From an uncultured Planctomycetaceae bacterium (GTDB lineage Bacteria > Planctomycetota > Planctomycetia > Planctomycetales > Planctomycetaceae): 64,000 nucleotides of DNA. Location of the stretch: contig CALSLT010000039.1 in assembly GCA_943787265.1 (NCBI GenBank), positions 62,001 through 126,000 of the forward strand. Direction: 5' to 3'. Positions 47,610 to 55,263 of the stretch are shown one piece after another. Below the pieces are notes generated by a model. The model did not search any database, was not told the origin of the DNA, and worked only from the letters and a program-made list of their open reading frames with translations. A program made the translations under genes and the position numbers. Positions within the stretch are counted from its first letter, which is position 1, and each line of letters starts with the position of its first letter.

Positions 47610-48143
47610 ATGAACGCAGAAGAGATTCTAAACCTGCTCGTCGACGAGTTTGGTAATGAAAAAATCACCGGAAGTAACCTCGAAGCAATCGATCCCTGGG
47701 TCGAAGTGTCGGCTGGCTCTATTGAAGAAGTTAGTCGACTCCTCAAGACCGATGATCGACTGCAATTTGACCATTTGAACAATCTCTGCGGTGCAGACTA
47801 CTTTGAAGTCGACGAGAAGAAGAAAGCCAAGTTCGGCCACGAACCACACGTCGAAGTCGTCTACCATCTGACGAGTTATTCGCTACGCCACAAGATCACG
47901 ATCAAAGTCTGCGTGCCGAGATGGAAGGATGACAAGGAAGGTGAACTTCCGGACGTACCGACAGTGTCAACAGTGTGGAAGATTGCTGATTGGCACGAGC
48001 GAGAAGCTTTCGACCTGGTTGGAATCAACTTTGTCGGGCATCCAAATCTAAACCGAATCCTGTGTGCTGAAGACTGGGTCGGACACCCGCTTCGTAAGGA
48101 CTACGAGTTTCCTTTGGAGTACCACGGAATTCGCGGCAAGTAG
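47610..48143 (+). CDS. nuoC: NADH-quinone oxidoreductase subunit C
   Basis: A 177-residue peripheral subunit of complex I (30 kDa family). The family signature is seen in WHEREAFDLVGINFVGHPNLNRILCAEDWVGHPLRKDYEFP, with the earlier block FDHLNNLCGADYFEVDEKKKAKFGHEPHVEVVYHLTSYSLRHKI. It is separate from nuoD here (in some bacteria they are fused). 132 bp of non-coding sequence separates it from nuoA, too short for the expected nuoB. Confidence 0.95.
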   Translation: MNAEEILNLLVDEFGNEKITGSNLEAIDPWVEVSAGSIEEVSRLLKTDDRLQFDHLNNLCGADYFEVDEKKKAKFGHEPHVEVVYHLTSYSLRHKITIKVCVPRWKDDKEGELPDVPTVSTVWKIADWHEREAFDLVGINFVGHPNLNRILCAEDWVGHPLRKDYEFPLEYHGIRGK

Positions 48144-48281
48144 CTCGCAACCAAAGCCTGCTTTCTGAATATTCTTGTGCAGGACATTGGCGAAACAACG
48201 AACTACTTAACTGAATCTACACTACCTCAATTGGTGTTTCACTTCGTCAGGCATGCCTGACTCACGGCTACGGGATGAATC

Positions 48282-49520
48282 ATGAGCGTCACACTCGAAG
48301 ACCCAAGAATTGTTGAGTTCGACGTTCGTACTGACGAAATGCTCGTCAATATGGGCCCGCAGCACCCGAGTACTCACGGCGTGCTTCGATTGCTTCTGCG
48401 GACCGATGGTGAAATCGTCAACGAAGTCACCCCGCATCTTGGCTACCTCCATCGCTGTGCTGAGAAAATTGGCGAGAATCTGAGCCCGGTCCAGTGGATC
48501 CCCTACACGGACCGCATGGACTACCTCGCCGGCATGAACATGAATCTGGGCATGTCTCTGGCTGTTGAGAAGTTGGTTGGGATGGAGCTCCCCGAAAAAG
48601 CGGTTGTGCTCCGAGTTCTGATCGCAGAACTGAACCGAATCGCGAGCCACCTGGTCGGCATGGGAGCTTACGGTCTCGACCTTGGTACATTTAGCCCGTT
48701 CCTCTACGCGTTCCGTGAACGAGAAATCATTCTCGACCTCTTCGAAGAAGCATGCGGAGCCCGCCTGACGTACAGCTATTTGACAGTCGGTGGAGCCACT
48801 CACGATCTGCCGACGACGATCCCAATCCCACCAGGACTGGCATCGCTGACACATCGCAGCCCTAATCTGAAGCTGTCGTGGTTGGAAGCCGTTTCGATGT
48901 TCCTCGACTGGCTTGAGCCAAGGATCAAGGAATACCACACGCTCCTCACGCGAAACCACATCTTCATCAAAAGAACCGCCGGTCTGGGCATCCTCAGCCG
49001 GGAAGACGCCATTGATTTTGGCTGCACGGGGCCCGTTCTTCGCGGTAGCGGCGTTGATTGGGACCTCCGTCGAGACGGCGATCCCATCTACACAAAAATG
49101 TACGATGACTTCGACTTCGACGTTCCGGTTGCACCGTTCACAGACGCTCCGCGAGAGGCCGTTCTAGGGGACAACTGGTGCCGCTTCTACGTCCGGATGA
49201 TGGAAGTCGCTCAGGCAATTCGACTTGTTCGACAGGCCATCGAGAAATACCCAACGGCCGAAGGTACGCATCGCGTGCCTCATAAGATGGCTACGAAGCT
49301 TCCAAAGGACGAATGCTACCTGGAAACGGAATGCCCACGTGGAGCAATGGGTTTCTACTTTGTCGGAAACGGCGAGGTTAACCCACTTCGAGCCCGAGCG
49401 AAAAGTTCCTGCTTCTGCAATCTAGCCCCAACGGCTCCACTCTGCGAAGGCTTCCTGCTGGCAGACATCCCTGCCGTTGTTGGATCGCTGGACATCGTCA
49501 TGGGCGAGATTGACCGATAA
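48282..49520 (+). CDS. nuoD: NADH-quinone oxidoreductase subunit D
   Basis: A 412-residue quinone-site subunit (49 kDa family). Typical blocks: NMGPQHPSTHGVLRLLLRTDGEIV, LGYLHRCAEKIGENL, MDYLAGMNMNLG, HLVGMGAYGLDLGTFSPFLYAFRERE, TGPVLRGSGVDWDLRRD and the C-terminus KSSCFCNL ... ADIPAVVGSLDIVMGEIDR. It co-binds ubi/menaquinone with NuoB. The rest of complex I is not in the window after this gene; the next gene is on the other strand. Confidence 0.97.
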   Translation: MSVTLEDPRIVEFDVRTDEMLVNMGPQHPSTHGVLRLLLRTDGEIVNEVTPHLGYLHRCAEKIGENLSPVQWIPYTDRMDYLAGMNMNLGMSLAVEKLVGMELPEKAVVLRVLIAELNRIASHLVGMGAYGLDLGTFSPFLYAFREREIILDLFEEACGARLTYSYLTVGGATHDLPTTIPIPPGLASLTHRSPNLKLSWLEAVSMFLDWLEPRIKEYHTLLTRNHIFIKRTAGLGILSREDAIDFGCTGPVLRGSGVDWDLRRDGDPIYTKMYDDFDFDVPVAPFTDAPREAVLGDNWCRFYVRMMEVAQAIRLVRQAIEKYPTAEGTHRVPHKMATKLPKDECYLETECPRGAMGFYFVGNGEVNPLRARAKSSCFCNLAPTAPLCEGFLLADIPAVVGSLDIVMGEIDR

Positions 49521-49625
49521 TCACCATTCGCCGGTGGATTGTTTATTCTTGAGCCCGCTCCGACGACACGTCCCGTTTGAGGGACCTCGGCCTCAGACAC
49601 GCGACAGCGCTTGATCGAAAGCCTG

Positions 49626-50249
49626 TCATCGAGTCACCACCTGCTTTCTGCCGTCGTAACGGATCGCCTTGCTGCGACTGGCTACCCAGTCCCAGCCCAG
49701 TCGATGGGGTGGATTCAGATAGTGGTCGTAGGCGACAGCCATCTGTCGAGCGGCTTCTGAATACAGCACGCCACCGAAACCGGCTCCGAATGCAGGAAAC
49801 GCGACGGTTTCAATCTTGTGATCGGATTGCAGGTTGTGCTGATGAACGGCGAGGAATGCCGCCCATGTGGCGGAGTAGACCTTGTCGGAATCCTCGATAT
49901 TACCGGGCACTCGCATGGTCGGAGCATGACACACGAATGGAATCTCAGGATCAGCGGTCTCGATAATGAACGCCGTTCCGACCGGCTGTTCTCCGAGATA
50001 CTCGTCCATGACTCGGTGCTGGACCTGCTTCATCAGGTCTTCGCCAAATCGAGCAACCACGGCGGCGTCGATTCCAGCGGTCATCATCCCAAATGAATTG
50101 GCCGCCGTGACAAAGCAATCGTGCGGCTTCAGCTCCTCGAATCGAGCCTGAATGACCTCGACGTTCGGCAGACCATCGAACCTTTCACGAAATGCGGCGC
50201 ACATCTCCTCGCCTGGGTGAATCAGCCAGAGCTTTAGTTGATTAAACAT
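49626..50249 (-). CDS. Macro-domain protein (ADP-ribose binding)
   Basis: A 207-residue cytoplasmic protein. Macro-domain blocks are present: CFVTAANSFGMMTAGIDAAVVARFG (the Asn-containing ligand loop) and KIETVAFPAFGAGFGGVLYSEAARQM (the glycine-rich phosphate loop). It should bind or hydrolyse ADP-ribose or an ADP-ribose-1-phosphate-like group. The first gene of the accessory island. It is divergent from the VOC protein gene (43 bp apart). Macro domains are known companions of RNA-repair genes. Confidence 0.85.
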   Translation of the reverse strand: MFNQLKLWLIHPGEEMCAAFRERFDGLPNVEVIQARFEELKPHDCFVTAANSFGMMTAGIDAAVVARFGEDLMKQVQHRVMDEYLGEQPVGTAFIIETADPEIPFVCHAPTMRVPGNIEDSDKVYSATWAAFLAVHQHNLQSDHKIETVAFPAFGAGFGGVLYSEAARQMAVAYDHYLNPPHRLGWDWVASRSKAIRYDGRKQVVTR

Positions 50250-50291
50250 GAGGAGAGTTTACGGCAATACAGACAGGCGTAAACTGCTCTT

Positions 50292-50645
50292 ATGCCAAAC
50301 TCACCTTCACTCAAGCTGCTGGTTCTCAAGACCGACGCCGTCGAGCGATTGCGTGACTTCTATGCTCGTCTTGGTTTTGAGTTTATCGAAGAGCAACATA
50401 GCAACGGGCCGCGGCACTGGTCGGCTCCAGTTGGCGACGGAATCCTCGAAGTCTATCCACTGCCGGAAGACGGAAGTGTGGATGCAACGACTCGGCTCGG
50501 GTTTGGAGTCAGCGATGTCAAAGAGGTCGTCGAATCGGTCAGGCAATTGGCCGAGGTCGTAAGCGAGCCGAAGCAGACGCAGTGGGGACTGCGTGCCGTC
50601 GTGCGTGATCCTGACGGTCGGGCGGTCGAACTCTACGAGCTGTGA
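50292..50645 (+). CDS. VOC/glyoxalase superfamily protein
   Basis: A 117-residue single-domain vicinal-oxygen-chelate protein: LVLKTDAVERLRDFYARLGFEF at the start and VVRDPDGRAVELYEL with the metal-binding Glu at the end. Members include glyoxalase I, bleomycin-binding and fosfomycin-inactivating proteins; the specific substrate cannot be told. It is transcribed divergently from the macro-domain gene and converges on the possible dioxygenase gene (12 bp apart). Confidence 0.85.
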   Translation: MPNSPSLKLLVLKTDAVERLRDFYARLGFEFIEEQHSNGPRHWSAPVGDGILEVYPLPEDGSVDATTRLGFGVSDVKEVVESVRQLAEVVSEPKQTQWGLRAVVRDPDGRAVELYEL

Positions 50646-50657
50646 CACAACATAGGG

Positions 50658-51344
50658 TTACGTTTCATAAGCGGCCTTTCGAATCACATCGTCCGAGAGA
50701 AAGCTGACGACGTCATTTTCGGAAACACCTGACATTGGCTCTTCGCCACACCCGATCATAGTCGAGTTCACAACTCGCAACTGGTCTAGATCGGGAGCGA
50801 TGATTTCTGCCGTATGCAAAACACCCTGCAAGCGTTGGTCACCTACTGGAGCGAGGCTGTTGTTGATGACCAGAATCTGAAAGCACGTGTGGTCGAACTC
50901 AATCAACTCAGTTGTGTAGTCAACCAGTCGTTCGCGCCCGTCCCGGAACATTGGATTGTGGCGGTCGATAAATTCAGAGGGCGTGAGCCCCATGTCGAAA
51001 GAGCACTGCGAGTAATCCGACATGCTGACTCGACTCGGCACCACAGTCGGCTCGTAGCCAAGCATCAGGATGGACTCGTCGGGACCACCATCACGGTGCG
51101 GCTTGGTCGTGACCTGTTGATCGAATCGGCCAAGTGACTGGTAGACAAGATTCCGACCACGGTGCTCATGGTCCAGCCGAGCCAACGCGTGCTTTAATTC
51201 GATCATCAGGTGTCGTTGCCGCTGTGATCCGAATTCCGGCTCCAGGTTAATCAGGGCAAACCCGGGCTGACTGAAATCCGTGCGGAAGACTTTCGGATAC
51301 ACCATTGCTGCGAGATTTGAAGCCGTGTCCATGTCGTCGTTCAT
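50658..51344 (-). CDS. Possible 2OG-Fe(II) dioxygenase-like protein
   Basis: A 228-residue protein that I do not assign firmly. Start chosen at ATG 51344 (MNDDMDTASNLAAM), preceded by AGGACAGG; the frame is open 12 codons further. An HxD motif with following Gly (KPHRDGGPDESILMLGYEP) and a later His (QGVLHTAEIIAP) fit the HxD...H facial triad of 2-oxoglutarate/iron dioxygenases, and VINNSLAP with the terminal VVNSTMIG are compatible with the double-stranded beta-helix. It is divergent from the RNA-repair operon, sharing its upstream region. An alternative is an unrelated cupin-like protein. Confidence 0.6.
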   Translation of the reverse strand: MNDDMDTASNLAAMVYPKVFRTDFSQPGFALINLEPEFGSQRQRHLMIELKHALARLDHEHRGRNLVYQSLGRFDQQVTTKPHRDGGPDESILMLGYEPTVVPSRVSMSDYSQCSFDMGLTPSEFIDRHNPMFRDGRERLVDYTTELIEFDHTCFQILVINNSLAPVGDQRLQGVLHTAEIIAPDLDQLRVVNSTMIGCGEEPMSGVSENDVVSFLSDDVIRKAAYET

Positions 51345-51652
51345 GCCTGTCCTCGTGATTGGAATACAACCATGACACATCGGACCAGTTCTGGTTCTCG
51401 GCCCGTTCGCTCAACGATGAACCTTTTCCGGCGAACAGTGTCGGTTGTGCCACTGATTTGCCGGCCTGAAAGGACAGTGCATGTGCGACACATGAATCAC
51501 GAACAATTTAAGAAACAGTTTATTTTTGAAATCGTGAGCAAGTGACGACGTGGATTTTCGTCCGTGCCAATCCGGAGAACGCTTCAGGAAGTGTTATCTG
51601 AAGAAAGGGCATTGTTAATGGCCTAATCCGGCAGCACTACTTCCAGGAACTG
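51345..51652. promoter_or_regulatory. Divergent region before the RNA-repair operon
   Basis: About 310 bp between the minus-strand dioxygenase-like gene and the leader hairpins of the RNA-repair operon. It must hold promoters in both directions. An A/T-rich stretch (51508-51530) is present. No gene is visible; a small regulatory RNA cannot be excluded. Confidence 0.4.
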
Positions 51653-51700
51653 ACATTCAAGCCCGTCCGGTGAATGTCGATCGGGCGGCTTTTCGTTTTG
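51653..51700 (+). promoter_or_regulatory. Leader hairpins: candidate attenuator of the RNA-repair operon
   Basis: A terminator-like hairpin pairs 51661-51670 with 51683-51691 (nine pairs including one G-U, one bulged C) and is followed by TTTTCGTTTT. An alternative 8-bp perfect stem pairs GACATTCA (51653-51660) with TGAATGTC (51672-51679) and encloses the left arm of the terminator. The two are mutually exclusive or form an H-type pseudoknot. The first gene begins at 51717, with its ribosome binding site (AGGAG) at 51707-51711. This geometry suggests RNA-based control of the operon. Confidence 0.6.
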
Positions 51701-51716
51701 AGCGTAGGAGTTCGAG

Positions 51717-52157
51717 ATGGATGCGGTGATCTTCACGGGACTGCAAGGGGCGGGGAAGTCGTCGTTCTTTCGAGAACGGTTCTTCTCGACCCACGTGCGA
51801 ATCAGCCTCGATCTCTTACGGACTCGACATCGTGAGCAACGATTCCTGACCATCTGCCTGGAAACCGAGCAACGATTCGTGATCGACAACACAAACCCGA
51901 CTCGTGAAGACCGGGCCAGGTACATCAACATCGCCAGACAATCTGCCTTTCGGGTCGAAGGGTACTACTTCCAGTCAAAGGTTGAGGACTGCTTGCGGCG
52001 GAATGAATCACGGGACGGATCTGTCCCCGATGTGGCGATTCTGTCCACGGCTAAGAAGCTGGAGATTCCGTCGTTGGATGAGGGCTTCGATGATCTATTT
52101 TACGTGCGAATGACCAACAAAGGATTTGTTGTCGAGGACTGGAACGATGAAGTTTGA
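51717..52157 (+). CDS. P-loop polynucleotide-kinase-like protein
   Basis: A 146-residue single-domain kinase. A Walker A motif GLQGAGKSS at residues 8-16, an Asp in RISLDLLRT (about 32), a lid/walker-B-like FVIDNTNPTREDRARYI (residues 54-70, with conserved Asp-Asn-Thr-Asn) and a C-terminal EGYYFQSKVEDCLRRNESR match 5'-OH polynucleotide kinases of the T4 PNK type. Such enzymes add a phosphate to the 5' end of broken RNA before ligation. Its 3' end overlaps the Thg1 gene by 11 bp, indicating coupled translation. Confidence 0.85.
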   Translation: MDAVIFTGLQGAGKSSFFRERFFSTHVRISLDLLRTRHREQRFLTICLETEQRFVIDNTNPTREDRARYINIARQSAFRVEGYYFQSKVEDCLRRNESRDGSVPDVAILSTAKKLEIPSLDEGFDDLFYVRMTNKGFVVEDWNDEV

Positions 52158-52926
52158 CGATCTTGACAAGAAGATGCGGGTTTACGAGACCGCTACTGAT
52201 CTGTGCGTGTTGCCCGGCATGTTCATGATTGCTCGATTGGATGGCCGCAGCTTCACTCAGCTAACGAAGAAGGGTGGCCAATTCGAGGTACCGTTCGACG
52301 AACGCTTTCGTAACTTGATGGTTGCCACTACCGAATCTCTGATGACCTGTGGTTTCCGAGTTCTGTACGGCTACACAGAGAGCGATGAGATCTCGCTGCT
52401 GTTTGCACCGGATGAGCAACTGTTTGGTCGCAAACTGCGAAAATACAACTCGACACTGGCCGGGGAGGCGAGCGTTCAGTTCTCAGTCCGACTCGGCCAG
52501 GCGGCTTCATTTGACTGTCGGATTTCGCAACTGCCAAATCCCGAAGTGGTAGTCGACTACTTTCGCTGGCGGAACGAGGACGCAGCCCGAAACGCATTGA
52601 ACTCGTGGTGCTACTGGACACTCCGCAATGACGGCCTGAATAAACAGCAGGCCACGAAGCGATTACTGAGGCTGCCTGTCAGCGAAAAGAACGAACTGCT
52701 GTTTCAGTTTAAGATCAACTTCAACGATGTTCCGAGTTGGCAGAAACGGGGAGTCGGGCTGTACTGGGAAGAGTATGACAAGCCTTCGGTAAACCAGATG
52801 ACGGGTGAAGAAATTATGGCTCGGCGAAGACGTATCCGAAAGGACTTCGAATTGCCGATGAAAGGTGAGTACGGCGAGTTTGTCCGGTCCTTTCTCTCTG
52901 AACGCCAAACTCAAGGAGTTACATGA
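52147..52926 (+). CDS. tRNA-His guanylyltransferase / Thg1-like 3'-5' RNA polymerase
   Basis: A 259-residue member of the Thg1 family (start ATG 52147, MKFDDLDKKM). Catalytic block IARLDGRSFTQLTKK (Asp 32) and YGYTESDEISLLF (Asp 80) bind the two metals; HGR-type residues and SWCYWTLRNDGLNKQQA in the C-terminal part are typical. Thg1-like polymerases add nucleotides to the 5' end of RNA in the 3'-5' direction; in bacteria they repair 5'-truncated tRNAs. The stop overlaps the ATG of the ligase gene by 4 bp. A family otherwise common in eukaryotes and archaea. Confidence 0.95.
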   Translation: MKFDDLDKKMRVYETATDLCVLPGMFMIARLDGRSFTQLTKKGGQFEVPFDERFRNLMVATTESLMTCGFRVLYGYTESDEISLLFAPDEQLFGRKLRKYNSTLAGEASVQFSVRLGQAASFDCRISQLPNPEVVVDYFRWRNEDAARNALNSWCYWTLRNDGLNKQQATKRLLRLPVSEKNELLFQFKINFNDVPSWQKRGVGLYWEEYDKPSVNQMTGEEIMARRRRIRKDFELPMKGEYGEFVRSFLSERQTQGVT

Positions 52927-53663
52927 TGGGTACGACACATGGCAATTTCATCAAGTACCCACGGACTCCGCATTTGTTTGGGTCAAAGGGGACGGACGAT
53001 GACAAACACATGGGAGAGAACGATTCCAAGAAGTTTATCTCGGACGATTCACTGATCGTGGAAGAGAAGATCGACGGCACGAATGTCGGTATTCACTTCT
53101 CGAAGGGCGAGTTGGTTCTGCAATGTCGAGGGCATCTCATCACCGAGGGAATGCACCCGCAGTATGACCTGTTCAAACAGTGGGCCGCTGTGAAGCGGCA
53201 AATGCTGGAAGACCGCCTTCAGGAACGGTTCATCCTTTTTGGGGAATGGGTCTATGCCCGGCACTCGGTCTTCTATCGGAAACTGTCGCATTACTTTTTC
53301 GAGTTCGACATCTATGACAAACAGATCGGAGCGTTCCTTGATCTCGAACAACGCATGTCGATCCTCGAAGGGACCGGCGTGAAGACAGTTCCCGTTATTC
53401 ACACGGGAGCGTTGCAGCGAAGCGATCTTGAGTCACTGATTGGCCCTTCGAAATTCGATAGTCAGTTCGATAATCCGGTCACAAACGTGACCGACAATCT
53501 TGTGGAAGGTCTGTACCTGAGAACTGAGGCCGATGGTGTTGCGACAGGTCGGGCGAAGTTTGTCCGGCCCGAGTTTGTCGAGAAGATCAAGCAGAGCACT
53601 CACTGGCAACATCAGGCGATGGTGCCAAACGAGCTTGCGGATGGTGTAGATATCTGGTTGTAG
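52923..53663 (+). CDS. RNA ligase (Rnl family)
   Basis: A 246-residue ATP-dependent nucleotidyltransferase. The lysine nucleophile lies in motif I EEKIDGTNVGIHF (Lys 49), followed by motif III-like FILFGEWVYARHS, motif IV-like VEGLYLRTEADG and motif V GRAKFVRPEF. It activates a 5'-phosphate RNA end and seals it to a 3'-OH. It should close the repair reaction prepared by the kinase(s), HD phosphatase and Thg1. Start overlaps the Thg1 stop by 4 bp (ATGA). The stop lies inside the left arm of a REP-like palindrome. Confidence 0.9.
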   Translation: MMGTTHGNFIKYPRTPHLFGSKGTDDDKHMGENDSKKFISDDSLIVEEKIDGTNVGIHFSKGELVLQCRGHLITEGMHPQYDLFKQWAAVKRQMLEDRLQERFILFGEWVYARHSVFYRKLSHYFFEFDIYDKQIGAFLDLEQRMSILEGTGVKTVPVIHTGALQRSDLESLIGPSKFDSQFDNPVTNVTDNLVEGLYLRTEADGVATGRAKFVRPEFVEKIKQSTHWQHQAMVPNELADGVDIWL

Positions 53664-53724
53664 CTTGACTCTCTGAGTCGAGCACATTCGTGAAAGAGAC
53701 GCTCGACTCAGAGAGTCAAGCTAC
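53660..53724. repeat. REP-like palindrome 4 (24-bp perfect arms)
   Basis: Arms 53660-53683 and 53701-53724 are perfect reverse complements with a 17-nt loop, beginning GTAGCTTGAC and ending GTCAAGCTAC. The TAG stop of the ligase gene (53661-53663) is part of the left arm. The palindrome separates the ligase from the HD/kinase gene and may modulate expression inside the operon. Confidence 0.85.
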
Positions 53725-53738
53725 GGGATTACAGTCCG

Positions 53739-54860
53739 ATGAACTGGGAGAAGCTCAAACAGGCATCGCTGGACGACATCATTGGTTGGGCCAAATCCCA
53801 GTCATGGTGTCGAGCGATGGCGGAATGCGCTCAGGACGCCGAGTGGCATTCCGAAGGCGATGTGTGGACTCACACGAAGATGGTGTGTGGTCAGCTTGTC
53901 GAACTTGATGAATGGCCATCGCTCTCGCCCCATGAGCAGATCGTATTGATCTTCACGGCGCTATTTCATGATGTCGCCAAACCGCTCACCACTCAGGTCG
54001 ATCCAGAAACAGGTCGAGTTTCATCACCCAAACACGCCATCAAAGGCGAACACGTTGCTCGTGGAGTGCTGCGGAAAATCGGCTGCGATCTCACAACTCG
54101 TGAGGAGATCGCCCGGTTGGTCCGCTTTCACGGTCGTCCAGCATTCTTGCTGGAGAGAGACGAACCGGCCCACGAAGTCGTGCGGCTGTCGTGGCTCGTC
54201 AACAATCGGCTGCTTTATTTATTTGCTCTGGCCGACACTCGTGGACGAGACACAGACTCGATGACTCGGCCCGAAGAAACTCTGCACTTCTGGAAGTTGC
54301 AGGCCGAAGAACTGGACTGCTTCGAGCAGCCCTTCCCATTCGCCAGCGATCACGCCCGCTTCACATTCTTCCGACAACAAGAGCCGAACCTGCATTATGT
54401 CCCGCACGAGGACTTTAAGTGTCAGGTCACGTTGATGTGCGGATTGCCGGGCAGTGGCAAGGACACGTGGCTGTGTCAAAATCGAGTTGATCTGCCGGTT
54501 GTGTCACTCGACGAAATCCGAGGTGAACTCGGTGTCGATCCGACAGACAATCAAGGCGAAATCGTGCAGGTTGCTCGTGAGCGTTGCCGGGAGTTTCTTC
54601 GAGCCGGAACCGCTTTTGCATTTAACGCCACAAACACGGTGAAGCAGACTCGGAAGAGGTGGGTTGATCTGTTTGCCGACTACAACTCTCACATTGAACT
54701 CGTGTACGTCGAGCCGCCTTTTGCTCGGCTTATGCAACAGAACAGAAACCGTATCGAGCCAGTCCCTGAGAAAGTCATCACAAAGCTGGCTGCACAGTGT
54801 GAACCGCCAACGTGGCCCGAGTGCCACAACCTCATCTTGAGCGCCGGAGACACTCAATGA
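53739..54860 (+). CDS. HD phosphohydrolase fused to polynucleotide kinase
   Basis: A 373-residue two-domain protein. Residues 1-200 are an HD domain with metal ligands His 45 (VWTHTKM), His 77-Asp 78 (ALFHDVAKP) and Asp 166 (FALADTRGRD). Residues 228-373 are a P-loop kinase: MCGLPGSGKDTWL (Walker A, 235-241), SLDEIRGELG, AFNATNTVKQTRKRW. The fusion suggests removal of 2',3'-cyclic or 3'-phosphate (HD) and 5'-phosphorylation (kinase) on the same broken RNA, like T4 Pnkp but with a different phosphatase. It ends in a 4-bp overlap with the PTH2 gene, so belongs to the operon. Confidence 0.9.
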   Translation: MNWEKLKQASLDDIIGWAKSQSWCRAMAECAQDAEWHSEGDVWTHTKMVCGQLVELDEWPSLSPHEQIVLIFTALFHDVAKPLTTQVDPETGRVSSPKHAIKGEHVARGVLRKIGCDLTTREEIARLVRFHGRPAFLLERDEPAHEVVRLSWLVNNRLLYLFALADTRGRDTDSMTRPEETLHFWKLQAEELDCFEQPFPFASDHARFTFFRQQEPNLHYVPHEDFKCQVTLMCGLPGSGKDTWLCQNRVDLPVVSLDEIRGELGVDPTDNQGEIVQVARERCREFLRAGTAFAFNATNTVKQTRKRWVDLFADYNSHIELVYVEPPFARLMQQNRNRIEPVPEKVITKLAAQCEPPTWPECHNLILSAGDTQ

Positions 54861-55252
54861 GCGACGAGCCAAGGAGAATCAAACAAATCATCTGCATGAG
54901 GCACGACTTGAAGATGAGGCGTGGTAAACAGATCGCACAGGGAGCCCACGCTTCGATGTCATTTCTCACTCGGCGATTGCAGGATGCTGGTTCGATATCG
55001 ATGGATGATTTCTCCGATGTCGAAAGAGCGTGGTTGACCGATTCGTTTGCCAAGGTCTGTTGCCGGGTGAACAGCGAAGAAGAACTGCTCAGAATTCGTG
55101 ACAAAGCGGTCGAAGCCGGATTGGTAGTTCATCTCATCACTGACAGCGGCAAGACCGAATTTCACGGCAAACCCACGAACACCTGCGTTGCCATCGGCCC
55201 GGACTACGCCGAGGTGATCGATCCAATCACCGGGGATTTGGAACTGCTCTAG
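54857..55252 (+). CDS. Peptidyl-tRNA hydrolase, PTH2 (archaeal/eukaryotic) type
   Basis: A 131-residue enzyme starting at ATG 54857. PTH2 motifs are seen in IKQIICMRHDLKMRRGKQIAQGAHASMSFL (with the conserved RGKxAAQ-like stretch), VCCRVNSEEELLRIRDKAVEAGLVVHLITDSGKTEFHGKPTNTCVAIGPDYAEVIDPITGDLEL. PTH2 frees tRNA from peptidyl-tRNA stalled in translation. Most bacteria rely on unrelated Pth1; this type is normally archaeal/eukaryotic. The 4-bp overlap with the HD/kinase gene indicates an RNA-repair role for damaged or stalled tRNAs. Confidence 0.9.
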   Translation: MSDEPRRIKQIICMRHDLKMRRGKQIAQGAHASMSFLTRRLQDAGSISMDDFSDVERAWLTDSFAKVCCRVNSEEELLRIRDKAVEAGLVVHLITDSGKTEFHGKPTNTCVAIGPDYAEVIDPITGDLELL

Positions 55253-55263
55253 GAAGACACGTC

